Shown here piece after piece: positions 36,960-52,439 of a DNA stretch of 64,000 nt. The DNA is from Pratylenchus scribneri (Eukaryota; Nematoda; Chromadorea; Rhabditida; Pratylenchidae). Location of the stretch: the NCBI GenBank assembly GCA_030063045.1, contig JAQSEB010000015.1, forward strand, positions 868,001 through 932,000, written 5' to 3'. The notes under the pieces are model-generated. The model did not search any database. It was not told where the DNA came from and worked only from the letters and a program-made list of their open reading frames with translations. Position 1 is the first letter of the stretch; each line of letters begins with the position of its first letter. Position numbers and translations under genes: made by a program.

Positions 36960-38807
36960 TCTTATTCATCATCAAAAAATACAGTCCTATATTTTTTATT
37001 TTGTTAATATACCCTCATATTGATTTTTTATGAATTTCTAAAAAATGGCCACAAATTCAATTATATGCCTAGGGTATATTTGACAAGTTTTGATAAAGGA
37101 TTTGAATTTTTTGAAATTTTTTTAATAGAATCATATTCTCTATCAAAAAATACAGTCCTATATTTTTTATTTTGTTAATATACCCTCATATTGATTTTTT
37201 ATGAATTTCTAAAAAATGGCCACAAATTCAATTATATGCCTAGGGTATATTTGACAAGTTTTGATAAAGGATTTGAATTTTTTGAAATTTTTTTTAATAG
37301 AATCTTATTCATCATCAAAAATACAGTCCTATATTTTTTATTTTGTTAATATACCCTCATATTGATTTTTTATGAATTTCTAAAATTTGGCCACAAATTC
37401 AATTATATGCCTAGGGTATATTTGACAAGTTTTGATAAAGGATTTGAATTTTTTGAAAATTTTTTAATAGAATCATATTCTCTATCAAAAAATACAGTCC
37501 TATATTTTTTATTTTGTTAATATACCCTCATATTGATTTTTTATGAATTTCTAAAAAATGGCCACAAATTCAATTATATGCCTAGGGTATATTTGACATG
37601 TTTTGATAAAGGATTTGAATTTTTTGAAATTTTTTTTAATAGAATCTTATTCATCATCAAAAAATACAGTCCTATATTTTTTATTTTGTTAATATACCCT
37701 CATATTGATTTTTTATGAATTTCTAAAAAATGGCCACAAATTCAATTATATGCCTAGGGTATATTTGACATGTTTTGATAAAGGATTTGAATTTTTTGAA
37801 ATTTTTTTAATAGAATCATATTCTCTATCAAAAAATACAGTCCTATATTTTTTATTTTGTTAATATACCCTCATATTGATTTTTTATGAATTTCTAAAAA
37901 ATGGCCACAAATTCAATTATATGCCTAGGGTATATTTGACAAGTTTTGATAAAGGATTTGAATTTTTTGAAATTTTTTTAATAGAATCTTATTCATCATC
38001 AAAAAATACAGTCCTATATTTTTTATTTTGTTAATATACCCTCATATTGATTTTTTATGAATTTCTAAAAAATGGCCACAAATTCAATTATATGCCTAGG
38101 GTATATTTGACAAGTTTTGATAAAGGATTTGAATTTTTTGAAATTTTTTTAATAGAATCATATTCTCTATCAAAAAATACAGTCCTATATTTTTTATTTT
38201 GTTAATATACCCTCATATTGATTTTTTATGAATTTCTAAAAAATGGCCACAAATTCAATTATATGCCTAGGGTATATTTGACAAGTTTTGATAAAGGATT
38301 TGAATTTTTTGAAATTTTTTTTAATAGAATCTTATTCATCATCAAAAATACAGTCCTATATTTTTTATTTTGTTAATATACCCTCATATTGATTTTTTAT
38401 GAATTTCTAAAATTTGGCCACAAATTCAATTATATGCCTAGGGTATATTTGACAAGTTTTGATAAAGGATTTGAATTTTTTGAAAATTTTTTAATAGAAT
38501 CATATTCTCTATCAAAAAATACAGTCCTATATTTTTTATTTTGTTAATATACCCTCATATTGATTTTTTATGAATTTCTAAAAAATGGCCACAAATTCAA
38601 TTATATGCCTAGGGTATATTTGACATGTTTTGATAAAGGATTTGAATTTTTTGAAATTTTTTTTAATAGAATCTTATTCATCATCAAAAAATACAGTCCT
38701 ATATTTTTTATTTTGTTAATATACCCTCATATTGATTTTTTATGAATTTCTAAAAAATGGCCACAAATTCAATTATATGCCTAGGGTATATTTGACATGT
38801 TTTAGTT
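36960..38807 (+). repeat. Six-monomer higher-order repeat (period 1027 bp)
   Basis: About 820 bp at 36960-37780 recurs at 37987-38807. Three rare markers travel together: AAAATTTGG (37381 and 38408 region), GAAAATTTTTTAATAG, and a one-base-shorter A run before ACAGTCC. Shared private changes show a block copy rather than independent change. Confidence 0.8.
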
Positions 38808-41149
38808 CTAGATTTGAATTTTTTGAAATTCTTTTAATAGAATCATATTCTCTATCAAAAAATATAGTCCTATATTTTTTATTTTATTAATATACCATCA
38901 TATTGATTTTTTATGAATTTCTAAAAAATGGCCACAAATTCAATTATATGCCTAGGGTATATTTGACATGTTTTGATAAAGGATTTGAATTTTTTGAAAT
39001 TTTTTTTAATAGAATCATATTCTCTATCAAAAAATACAGTCCTATATTTTTTATTTTGTTAATATACCCTCATATTGATTTTTTAAGAATTTCTAAAAAA
39101 TGGCCACAAATTCAATTATATGCCTAGGGTATATTTGACAAGTTTTGATAAAGGATTTGAATTTTTTGAAATTTTTTTAATAGAATCATATTCTCTATCA
39201 AAAAATACAGTCCTATATTTTTTATTTTGTTAATATACCCTCATATTGATTTTTTATGAATTTCTAAAAAATGGCCACAAATTCAATTATATGCCTAGGG
39301 TATATTTGACAAGTTTTGATAAAGGATTTGAATTTTTTGAAATTTTTTTAATAGAATCATATTCTCTATCAAAAAATACAGTCCTATATTTTTTATTTTG
39401 TTAATATACCCTCATATTGATTTTTTATGAATTTCTAAAAAATGGCCACAAATTCAATTATATGCCTAGGGTATATTTGACAAGTTTTGATAAAGGATTT
39501 GAATTTTTTGAAATTTTTTTTAATAGAATCTTATTCATCATCAAAAAATACAGTCCTATATTTTTTATTTTGTTAATATACCCTCATATTGATTTTTTAT
39601 GAATTTCTAAAAATTGGCCACAAATTCAATTATATGCCTAGGGTATATTTGACAAGTTTTGATAAAGGATTTGAATTTTTTGAAATTTTTTTAATAGAAT
39701 CATATTCTCTATCAAAAAATACAGTCCTATATTTTTTATTTTGTTAATATACCCTCATATTGATTTTTTATGAATTTCTAAAAAATGGCCACAAATTCAA
39801 TTATATGCCTAGGGTATATTTGACATGTTTTGATAAAGGATTTGAATTTTTTGAAATTTTTTTAATAGAATCTTATTCAACATCAAAAAATACAGTCCTA
39901 TATTTTTTATTTTGTTAATATACCCTCATATTGATTTTTTATGAATTTCTAAAAAATGGCCACAAATTCAATTATATGCCTAGGGTATATTTGACATGTT
40001 TTAGTTCTAGATTTGAATTTTTTGAAATTCTTTTAATAGAATCATATTCTCTATCAAAAAATATAGTCCTATATTTTTTATTTTATTAATATACCATCAT
40101 ATTGATTTTTTATGAATTTCTAAAAAATGGCCACAAATTCAATTATATGCCTAGGGTATATTTGACATGTTTTGATAAAGGATTTGAATTTTTTGAAATT
40201 TTTTTTAATAGAATCATATTCTCTATCAAAAAATACAGTCCTATATTTTTTATTTTGTTAATATACCCTCATATTGATTTTTTAAGAATTTCTAAAAAAT
40301 GGCCACAAATTCAATTATATGCCTAGGGTATATTTGACAAGTTTTGATAAAGGATTTGAATTTTTTGAAATTTTTTTAATAGAATCATATTCTCTATCAA
40401 AAAATACAGTCCTATATTTTTTATTTTGTTAATATACCCTCATATTGATTTTTTATGAATTTCTAAAAAATGGCCACAAATTCAATTATATGCCTAGGGT
40501 ATATTTGACAAGTTTTGATAAAGGATTTGAATTTTTTGAAATTTTTTTAATAGAATCATATTCTCTATCAAAAAATACAGTCCTATATTTTTTATTTTGT
40601 TAATATACCCTCATATTGATTTTTTATGAATTTCTAAAAAATGGCCACAAATTCAATTATATGCCTAGGGTATATTTGACAAGTTTTGATAAAGGATTTG
40701 AATTTTTTGAAATTTTTTTTAATAGAATCTTATTCATCATCAAAAAATACAGTCCTATATTTTTTATTTTGTTAATATACCCTCATATTGATTTTTTATG
40801 AATTTCTAAAAATTGGCCACAAATTCAATTATATGCCTAGGGTATATTTGACAAGTTTTGATAAAGGATTTGAATTTTTTGAAATTTTTTTAATAGAATC
40901 ATATTCTCTATCAAAAAATACAGTCCTATATTTTTTATTTTGTTAATATACCCTCATATTGATTTTTTATGAATTTCTAAAAAATGGCCACAAATTCAAT
41001 TATATGCCTAGGGTATATTTGACATGTTTTGATAAAGGATTTGAATTTTTTGAAATTTTTTTAATAGAATCTTATTCAACATCAAAAAATACAGTCCTAT
41101 ATTTTTTATTTTGTTAATATACCCTCATATTGATTTTTTATGAATTTCT
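38685..41149 (+). repeat. Seven-monomer tandem higher-order repeat (period 1199 bp)
   Basis: 38685-39950 matches 39884-41149. Diagnostic markers are the TTTTAGTTCTAG monomer (38801 and 40000), TTTTTTAAGAATTTC and the AAAATTGG copy. The matching length slightly exceeds the period, so it is a true tandem pair of a seven-monomer unit. Confidence 0.82.
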
Positions 41150-44100
41150 AAAAATTGGCCACAAATTCAATTATATGCCTAGGGTATATTTGACAAGTTT
41201 TGATAAAGGATTTGAATTTTTTGAAATTTTTTTAATAGAATCATATTCTCTATCAAAAAATACAGTCCTATATTTTTTATTTTGTTAATATACCCTCATA
41301 TTGATTTTTTATGAATTTCTAAAAAATGGCCACAAATTCAATTATATGCCTAGGGTATATTTGACAAGTTTTGATAAAGGATTTGAATTTTTTGAAATTT
41401 TTTTAATAGAATCATATTCTCTATCAAAAAATACAGTCCTATATTTTTTATTTTGTTAATATACCCTCATATTGATTTTTTATGAATTTCTAAAAAATGG
41501 CCACAAATTCAATTATATGCCTAGGGTATATTTGACAAGTTTTGATAAAGGATTTGAATTTTTTGAAATTTTTTTAATAGAATCATATTCTCTATCAAAA
41601 AATACAGTCCTATATTTTTTATTTTGTTAATATACCCTCATATTGATTTTTTATGAATTTCTAAAAAATGGCCACAAATTCAATTATATGCCTAGGGTAT
41701 ATTTGACATGTTTTGATAAAGGATTTGAATTTTTTGAAATTTTTTTAATAGAATCTTATTCAACATCAAAAAATACAGTCCTATATTTTTTATTTTGTTA
41801 ATATACCCTCATATTGATTTTTTATGAATTTCTAAAAATTGGCCACAAATTCAATTATATGCCTAGGGTATATTTGACAAGTTTTGATAAAGGATTTGAA
41901 TTTTTTGAAATTTTTTTAATAGAATCATATTCTCTATCAAAAAATACAGTCCTATATTTTTTATTTTGTTAATATACCCTCATATTGATTTTTTATGAAT
42001 TTCTAAAAAATGGCCACAAATTCAATTATATGCCTAGGGTATATTTGACAAGTTTTGATAAAGGATTTGAATTTTTTGAAATTTTTTTAATAGAATCATA
42101 TTCTCTATCAAAAAATACAGTCCTATATTTTTTATTTTGTTAATATACCCTCATATTGATTTTTTATGAATTTCTAAAAAATGGCCACAAATTCAATTAT
42201 ATGCCTAGGGTATATTTGACATGTTTTGATAAAGGATTTGAATTTTTTGAAATTTTTTTAATAGAATCTTATTCAACATCAAAAAATACAGTCCTATATT
42301 TTTTATTTTGTTAATATACCCTCATATTGATTTTTTATGAATTTCTAAAAATTGGCCACAAATTCAATTATATGCCTAGGGTATATTTGACAAGTTTTGA
42401 TAAAGGATTTGAATTTTTTGAAATTTTTTTAATAGAATCATATTCTCTATCAAAAAATACAGTCCTATATTTTTTATTTTGTTAATATACCCTCATATTG
42501 ATTTTTTATGAATTTCTAAAAAATGGCCACAAATTCAATTATATGCCTAGGGTATATTTGACAAGTTTTGATAAAGGATTTGAATTTTTTGAAATTTTTT
42601 TTAATAGAATCTTATTCATCATCAAAAAATACAGTCCTATATTTTTTATTTTGTTAATATACCCTCATATTGATTTTTTATGAATTTCTAAAAATTGGCC
42701 ACAAATTCAATTATATGCCTAGGGTATATTTGACAAGTTTTGATAAAGGATTTGAATTTTTTGAAATTTTTTTAATAGAATCATATTCTCTATCAAAAAA
42801 TACAGTCCTATATTTTTTATTTTGTTAATATACCCTCATATTGATTTTTTATGAATTTCTAAAAATTGGCCACAAATTCAATTATATGCCTAGGGTATAT
42901 TTGACAAGTTTTGATAAAGGATTTGAATTTTTTGAAATTTTTTTAATAGAATCTTATTCAACATCAAAAAATACAGTCCTATATTTTTTATTTTGTTAAT
43001 ATACCCTCATATTGATTTTTTATGAATTTCTAAAAAATGGCCACAAATTCAATTATATGCCTAGGGTATATTTGACAAGTTTTGATAAAGGATTTGAATT
43101 TTTTGAAATTTTTTTAATAGAATCATATTCTCTATCAAAAAATACAGTCCTATATTTTTTATTTTGTTAATATACCCTCATATTGATTTTTTATGAATTT
43201 CTAAAAATTGGCCACAAATTCAATTATATGCCTAGGGTATATTTGACAAGTTTTGATAAAGGATTTGAATTTTTTGAAATTTTTTTAATAGAATCTTATT
43301 CAACATCAAAAAATACAGTCCTATATTTTTTATTTTGTTAATATACCCTCATATTGATTTTTTATGAATTTCTAAAAAATGGCCACAAATTCAATTATAT
43401 GCCTAGGGTATATTTGACAAGTTTTGATAAAGGATTTGAATTTTTTGAAATTTTTTTAATAGAATCATATTCTCTATCAAAAAATACAGTCCTATATTTT
43501 TTATTTTGTTAATATACCCTCATATTGATTTTTTATGAATTTCTAAAAAATGGCCACAAATTCAATTATATGCCTAGGGTATATTTGACATGTTTTGATA
43601 AAGGATTTGAATTTTTTGAAATTTTTTTTAATAGAATCTTATTCATCATCAAAAAATACAGTCCTATATTTTTTATTTTGTTAATATACCCTCATATTGA
43701 TTTTTTAAGAATTTCTAAAAAATGGCCACAAATTCAATTATATGCCTAGGGTATATTTGACATGTTTTGATAAAGGATTTGAATTTTTTGAAATTTTTTT
43801 TAATAGAATCATATTCTCTATCAAAAAATACAGTCCTATATTTTTTATTTTGTTAATATACCCTCATATTGATTTTTTAAGAATTTCTAAAAAATGGCCA
43901 CAAATTCAATTATATGCCTAGGGTATATTTGACAAGTTTTGATAAAGGATTTGAATTTTTTGAAATTTTTTTAATAGAATCATATTCTCTATCAAAAAAT
44001 ACAGTCCTATATTTTTTATTTTGTTAAATACCCTCATATTGATTTTTTATGAATTTCTAAAAAATGGCCACAAATTCAATTATATGCCTAGGGTATATTT

Positions 44101-45435
44101 GACAAGTTTTAATAAAGGATTTGAATTTTTTGAAATTTTTTTTAATAGAATCTTATTCATCATCAAAAAATACAGTCCTATATTTTTTATTTTGTTAATA
44201 TACCCTCATATTGATTTTTTATGAATTTCTAAAAAATGGCCACAAATTCAATTATATGCCTAGGGTATATTTGACAAGTTTTGATAAAGGATTTGAATTT
44301 TTTGAAATTTTTTTAATAGAATCATATTCTCTATCAAAAAATACAGTCCTATATTTTTTATTTTGTTAATATACCCTCATATTGATTTTTTATGAATTTC
44401 TAAAAAATGGCCACAAATTCAATTATATGCCTAGGGTATATTTGACAAGTTTTGATAAAGGATTTGAATTTTTTGAAATTTTTTTTAATAGAATCTTATT
44501 CATCATCAAAAAATACAGTCCTATATTTTTTATTTTGTTAATATACCCTCATATTGATTTTTTATGAATTTCTAAAAATTGGCCACAAATTCAATTATAT
44601 GCCTAGGGTATATTTGACAAGTTTTGATAAAGGATTTGAATTTTTTGAAATTTTTTTAATAGAATCATATTCTCTATCAAAAAATACAGTCCTATATTTT
44701 TTATTTTGTTAATATACCCTCATATTGATTTTTTATGAATTTCTAAAAAATGGCCACAAATTCAATTATATGCCTAGGGTATATTTGACATGTTTTGATA
44801 AAGGATTTGAATTTTTTGAAATTTTTTTAATAGAATCTTATTCAACATCAAAAAATACAGTCCTATATTTTTTATTTTGTTAATATACCCTCATATTGAT
44901 TTTTTATGAATTTCTAAAAATTGGCCACAAATTCAATTATATGCCTAGGGTATATTTGACAAGTTTTGATAAAGGATTTGAATTTTTTGAAATTTTTTTT
45001 AATAGAATCTTATTCATCATCAAAAAATACAGTCCTATATTTTTTATTTTGTTAATATACCCTCATATTGATTTTTTATGAATTTCTAAAAAATGGCCAC
45101 AAATTCAATTATATGCCTAGGGTATATTTGACAAGTTTTGATAAAGGATTTGAATTTTTTGAAATTTTTTTTAATAGAATCTTATTCATCATCAAAAAAT
45201 ACAGTCCTATATTTTTTATTTTGTTAATATACCCTCATATTGATTTTTTATGAATTTCTAAAAATTGGCCACAAATTCAATTATATGCCTAGGGTATATT
45301 TGACAAGTTTTGATAAATGATTTGAATTTTTTGAAATTTTTTTAATAGAATCATATTCTCTATCAAAAAATACAGTCCTATATTTTTTATTTTGTTAATA
45401 TACCCTCATATTGATTTTTTATGAATTTCTAAAAA

Positions 45436-47240
45436 ATGGCCACAAATTCAATTATATGCCTAGGGTATATTTGACAAGTTTTGATAAAGGATTTGAATTT
45501 TTTGAAATTTTTTTTAATAGAATCTTATTCATCATCAAAAAATACAGTCCTATATTTTTTATTTTGTTAATATACCCTCATATTGATTTTTTATGAATTT
45601 CTAAAAATTGGCCACAAATTCAATTATATGCCTAGGGTATATTTGACAAGTTTTGATAAAGGATTTGAATTTTTTGAAATTTTTTTAATAGAATCATATT
45701 CTCTATCAAAAAATACAGTCCTATATTTTTTATTTTGTTAATATACCCTCATATTGATTTTTTATGAATTTCTAAAAATTGGCCACAAATTCAATTATAT
45801 GCCTAGGGTATATTTGACAAGTTTTGATAAAGGATTTGAATTTTTTGAAATTTTTTTAATAGAATCTTATTCAACATCAAAAAATACAGTCCTATATTTT
45901 TTATTTTGTTAATATACCCTCATATTGATTTTTTATGAATTTCTAAAAAATGGCCACAAATTCAATTATATGCCTAGGGTATATTTGACAAGTTTTGATA
46001 AAGGATTTGAATTTTTTGAAATTTTTTTAATAGAATCTTATTCATCATCAAAAAATACAGTCCTATATTTTTTATTTTGTTAATATACCCTCATATTGAT
46101 TTTTTATGAATTTCTAAAAAATGGCCACAAATTCAATTATATGCCTAGGGTATATTTGACAAGTTTTGATAAAGGATTTGAATTTTTTGAAATTTTCTTA
46201 ATAGAATCATATTCTCTATCAAAAAATACAGTCCTATATTTTTTATTTTGTTAATATACCCTCATATTGATTTTTTATGAATTTCCAAAATATGGCCACA
46301 AATTCAATTATATGCCTAGGGTATATTTGACATGTTTTAGTTCTAGATTTGAATTTTTTGAAATTCTTTTTATAGATTCATATTCTACATCAAAAAATAC
46401 AGTCCTATATTTTTTATTTTGTTAATATACCCTCATATTGATTTTTTATGAATTTCTAAAAAATGGCCACAAATTCAATTATATGCCTAGGGTATATTTG
46501 ACATGTTTTAGTTCTAGATTTAAATTTTTTGAAATTCTTTTTATAGATTCATATTCTTCATCAAAAAATACAGTCCTATATTTTTTATTTTATTAATATA
46601 CCCTCATATTGATTTTTTATGAATTTCCAAAATATGGCCACAAATTCAATTATATGCCTAGGGTATATTTGACATGTTTTAGTTCTAGATTTGAATTTTT
46701 TGTAATTCTTTTTATAGATTCATATTCTCCATCGAAAAATACAGTCCTATATTTTTTATTTTATTAATATACCCTCATATTGATTTTTTATGGATTTCTA
46801 AAATATGGCCACAAATTCAATTATATGCCTAGGGTATATTTGACATGTTTAGTTCTAGATTTGAATTTTTTGAAATTCTTTTTATAGATTCATATTCTTC
46901 ATCAAAAAATACAGTCCTATATTTTTTATTTTATTAATATACCCTCATATTGATTTTTTATGAATTTCCAAAATATGGCCACAAATTCAATTATATGCCT
47001 AGGGTATATTTGACATGTTTTAGTTCTAGATTTGAATTTTTTGTAATTCTTTTTATAGATTCATATTCTCCATCGAAAAATACAGTCCTATATTTTTTAT
47101 TTTATTAATATACCCTCATATTGATTTTTTATGGATTTCTAAAATATGGCCACAAATTCAATTATATGCCTAGGGTATATTTGACATGTTTTAGTTCTAG
47201 ATTTGAATTTTTTGAAATTCTTTTTATAGATTCATATTCT
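45436..47240 (+). repeat. Segmental duplication of satellite, copy 1 (offset 6668 bp)
   Basis: This stretch matches 52104-53908, an offset of 39 monomers. Shared private markers include GAAATTTTCTTAATAG (46191 and 52859), TTCAACATC (45871 and 52539) and the shortened ACATGTTTAG (46841 and 53509). I saw only a few differences, for example TTTAAATTTTTT near 46520 here and TATAAATTC near 53724 in the other copy. Confidence 0.8.
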
Positions 47241-47419
47241 ACATCAAAAAATACAGTCCTATATTTTTTATTTTGTTAATATACCCTCATATTGATTTTT
47301 TATGAATTTCTAAAAAATGGCCACAAATTCAATTATATGCCTAGGGTATATTTGACATGTTTTAGTTCTAGATTTGAATTTTTTGAAATTCTTTTAATAG
47401 AATCATATTCTTCATCAAA

Positions 47420-50400
47420 AAATACAGTCCTATATTTTTTATTTTATTAATATACCCTCATATTGATTTTTTATGAATTTCCAAAATATGGCCACAAATT
47501 CAATTATATGCCTAGGGTATATTTGACATGTTTTAGTTCTAGATTTGAATTTTTTGTAATTCTTTTTATAGATTCATATTCTCCATCGAAAAATACAGTC
47601 CTATATTTTTTATTTTATTAATATACCCTCATATTGATTTTTTATGGATTTCTAAAATATGGCCACAAATTCAATTATATGCCTAGGGTATATTTGACAT
47701 GTTTTAGTTCTAGATTTGAATTTTTTGAAATTCTTTTTATAGATTCATATTCTACATCAAAAAATACAGTCCTATATTTTTTATTTTATTAATATACCCT
47801 CATATTGATTTTTTATGAATTTCCAAAATATGGCCACAAATTCAATTATATGCCTAGGGTATATTTGACATGTTTTAGTTCTAGATTTGAATTTTTTGTA
47901 ATTCTTTTTATAGATTCATATTCTCCATCGAAAAATACAGTCCTATATTTTTTATTTTATTAATATACCCTCATATTGATTTTTTATGGATTTCTAAAAT
48001 ATGGCCACAAATTCAATTATATGCCTAGGGTATATTTGACATGTTTTAGTTCTAGATTTGAATTTTTTGAAATTCTTTTTATAGATTCATATTCTACATC
48101 AAAAATACAGTCCTATATTTTTTATTTTGTTAATATACCCTCATATTGATTTTTTATGAATTTCTAAAAAATGGCCACAAATTCAATTATATGCCTAGGG
48201 TATATTTGACATGTTTTAGTTCTAGATTTGAATTTTTTGTAATTCTTTTTATAGATTCATATTCTCCATCGAAAAATACAGTCCTATATTTTTTATTTTA
48301 TTAATATACCCTCATATTGATTTTTTATGGATTTCTAAAATATGGCCACAAATTCAATTATATGCCTAGGGTATATTTGACATGTTTAGTTCTAGATTTG
48401 AATTTTTTGAAATTCTTTTTATAGATTCATATTCTTCATCAAAAAATACAGTCCTATATTTTTTATTTTATTAATATACCCTCATATTGATTTTTTATGA
48501 ATTTCCAAAATATGGCCACAAATTCAATTATATGCCTAGGGTATATTTGACAAGTTTTGATAAAGGATTTGAATTTTTTGAAATTCTTTTTATAGATTCA
48601 TATTCTCCATCGAAAAATACAGTCCTATATTTTTTATTTTATTAATATACCCTCATATTGATTTTTTATGAATTTCCAAAATATGGCCACAAATTCAATT
48701 ATATGCCTAGGGTATATTTGACATGTTTTAGTTCTAGATTTGAATTTTTTGTAATTCTTTTTATAGATTCATATTCTCCATCGAAAAATACAGTCCTATA
48801 TTTTTTATTTTATTAATATACCCTCATATTGATTTTTTATGAATTTCCAAAATATGGCCACAAATTCAATTATATGCCTAGGGTATATTTGACATGTTTT
48901 AGTTCTAGATTTGAATTTTTTGTAATTCTTTTTATAGATTCATATTCTCCATCGAAAAATACAGTCCTATATTTTTTATTTTATTAATATACCCTCATAT
49001 TGATTTTTTATGGATTTCTAAAATATGGCCACAAATTCAATTATATGCCTAGGGTATATTTGACAAGTTTTGATAAAGGATTTGAATTTTTTGAAATTTT
49101 TTTTAATAGAATCTTATTCATCATCAAAAAATACAGTCCTATATTTTTTATTTTGTTAATATACCCTCATATTGATTTTTTATGAATTTCTAAAAATTGG
49201 CCACAAATTCAATTATATGCCTAGGGTATATTTGACAAGTTTTGATAAAGGATTTGAATTTTTTGAAATTTTTTTAATAGAATCATATTCTCTATCAAAA
49301 AATACAGTCCTATATTTTTTATTTTGTTAATATACCCTCATATTGATTTTTTATGAATTTCCAAAATATGGCCACAAATTCAATTATATGCCTAGGGTAT
49401 ATTTGACATGTTTTAGTTCTAGATTTGAATTTTTTGTAATTCTTTTTATAGATTCATATTCTCCATCGAAAAATACAGTCCTATATTTTTTATTTTATTA
49501 ATATACCCTCATATTGATTTTTTATGAATTTCCAAAATATGGCCACAAATTCAATTATATGCCTAGGGTATATTTGACATGTTTTAGTTCTAGATTTGAA
49601 TTTTTTGTAATTCTTTTTATAGATTCATATTCTCCATCGAAAAATACAGTCCTATATTTTTTATTTTATTAATATACCCTCATATTGATTTTTTATGAAT
49701 TTCCAAAATATGGCCACAAATTCAATTATATGCCTAGGGTATATTTGACATGTTTTAGTTCTAGATTTGAATTTTTTGTAATTCTTTTTATAGATTCATA
49801 TTCTCCATCGAAAAATACAGTCCTATATTTTTTATTTTATTAATATACCCTCATATTGATTTTTTATGGATTTCTAAAATATGGCCACAAATTCAATTAT
49901 ATGCCTAGGGTATATTTGACATGTTTTAGTTCTAGATTTGAATTTTTTGAAATTCTTTTTATAGATTCATATTCTACATCAAAAAATACAGTCCTATATT
50001 TTTTATTTTATTAATATACCCTCATATTGATTTTTTATGAATTTCCAAAATATGGCCACAAATTCAATTATATGCCTAGGGTATATTTGACATGTTTTAG
50101 TTCTAGATTTGAATTTTTTGTAATTCTTTTTATAGATTCATATTCTCCATCGAAAAATACAGTCCTATATTTTTTATTTTATTAATATACCCTCATATTG
50201 ATTTTTTATGGATTTCTAAAATATGGCCACAAATTCAATTATATGCCTAGGGTATATTTGACATGTTTTAGTTCTAGATTTGAATTTTTTGAAATTCTTT
50301 TTATAGATTCATATTCTACATCAAAAAATACAGTCCTATATTTTTTATTTTGTTAATATACCCTCATATTGATTTTTTATGAATTTCTAAAAAATGGCCA

Positions 50401-51631
50401 CAAATTCAATTATATGCCTAGGGTATATTTGACATGTTTTAGTTCTAGATTTGAATTTTTTGTAATTCTTTTTATAGATTCATATTCTCCATCGAAAAAT
50501 ACAGTCCTATATTTTTTATTTTATTAATATACCCTCATATTGATTTTTTATGGATTTCTAAAATATGGCCACAAATTCAATTATATGCCTAGGGTATATT
50601 TGACATGTTTAGTTCTAGATTTGAATTTTTTGAAATTCTTTTTATAGATTCATATTCTTCATCAAAAAATACAGTCCTATATTTTTTATTTTATTAATAT
50701 ACCCTCATATTGATTTTTTATGAATTTCCAAAATATGGCCACAAATTCAATTATATGCCTAGGGTATATTTGACAAGTTTTGATAAAGGATTTGAATTTT
50801 TTGAAATTCTTTTTATAGATTCATATTCTCCATCGAAAAATACAGTCCTATATTTTTTATTTTATTAATATACCCTCATATTGATTTTTTATGAATTTCC
50901 AAAATATGGCCACAAATTCAATTATATGCCTAGGGTATATTTGACATGTTTTAGTTCTAGATTTGAATTTTTTGTAATTCTTTTTATAGATTCATATTCT
51001 CCATCGAAAAATACAGTCCTATATTTTTTATTTTATTAATATACCCTCATATTGATTTTTTATGAATTTCCAAAATATGGCCACAAATTCAATTATATGC
51101 CTAGGGTATATTTGACATGTTTTAGTTCTAGATTTGAATTTTTTGTAATTCTTTTTATAGATTCATATTCTCCATCGAAAAATACAGTCCTATATTTTTT
51201 ATTTTATTAATATACCCTCATATTGATTTTTTATGGATTTCTAAAATATGGCCACAAATTCAATTATATGCCTAGGGTATATTTGACAAGTTTTGATAAA
51301 GGATTTGAATTTTTTGAAATTTTTTTTAATAGAATCTTATTCATCATCAAAAAATACAGTCCTATATTTTTTATTTTGTTAATATACCCTCATATTGATT
51401 TTTTATGAATTTCTAAAAATTGGCCACAAATTCAATTATATGCCTAGGGTATATTTGACAAGTTTTGATAAAGGATTTGAATTTTTTGAAATTTTTTTAA
51501 TAGAATCATATTCTCTATCAAAAAATACAGTCCTATATTTTTTATTTTGTTAATATACCCTCATATTGATTTTTTATGAATTTCCAAAATATGGCCACAA
51601 ATTCAATTATATGCCTAGGGTATATTTGACA
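47420..51631 (+). repeat. Thirteen-monomer higher-order repeat (period about 2223 bp)
   Basis: 47420-49408 matches 49642-51631. The hybrid monomers recur at exactly 2223 bp (48549 to 50772; 49000 to 51223) and the shortened ACATGTTTAG at 2222-2223. The only difference I found is a one-base A-run deletion near 48102. About 2 kb of near-identity implies recent copying. Confidence 0.85.
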
Positions 51632-52439
51632 AGTTTTGATAAAGGATTTGAATTTTTTGAAATTCTTTTTATAGATTCATATTCTCCATCGAAAAATACA
51701 GTCCTATATTTTTTATTTTATTAATATACCCTCATATTGATTTTTTATGAATTTCCAAAATATGGCCACAAATTCAATTATATGCCTAGGGTATATTTGA
51801 CATGTTTTAGTTCTAGATTTGAATTTTTTGTAATTCTTTTTATAGATTCATATTCTCCATCGAAAAATACAGTCCTATATTTTTTATTTTATTAATATAC
51901 CCTCATATTGATTTTTTATGAATTTCCAAAATATGGCCACAAATTCAATTATATGCCTAGGGTATATTTGACATGTTTTAGTTCTAGATTTGAATTTTTT
52001 GTAATTCTTTTTATAGATTCATATTCTCCATCGAAAAATACAGTCCTATATTTTTTATTTTATTAATATACCCTCATATTGATTTTTTATGGATTTCTAA
52101 AATATGGCCACAAATTCAATTATATGCCTAGGGTATATTTGACAAGTTTTGATAAAGGATTTGAATTTTTTGAAATTTTTTTTAATAGAATCTTATTCAT
52201 CATCAAAAAATACAGTCCTATATTTTTTATTTTGTTAATATACCCTCATATTGATTTTTTATGAATTTCTAAAAATTGGCCACAAATTCAATTATATGCC
52301 TAGGGTATATTTGACAAGTTTTGATAAAGGATTTGAATTTTTTGAAATTTTTTTAATAGAATCATATTCTCTATCAAAAAATACAGTCCTATATTTTTTA
52401 TTTTGTTAATATACCCTCATATTGATTTTTTATGAATTT
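50700..52439 (+). repeat. Five-monomer tandem repeat (period 856 bp)
   Basis: 50700-51583 matches 51556-52439. Hybrid monomers at 50772 and 51223 recur at 51628 and 52079. It overlaps the end of the 13-monomer repeat, so it arose as a later or overlapping event. Confidence 0.8.
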
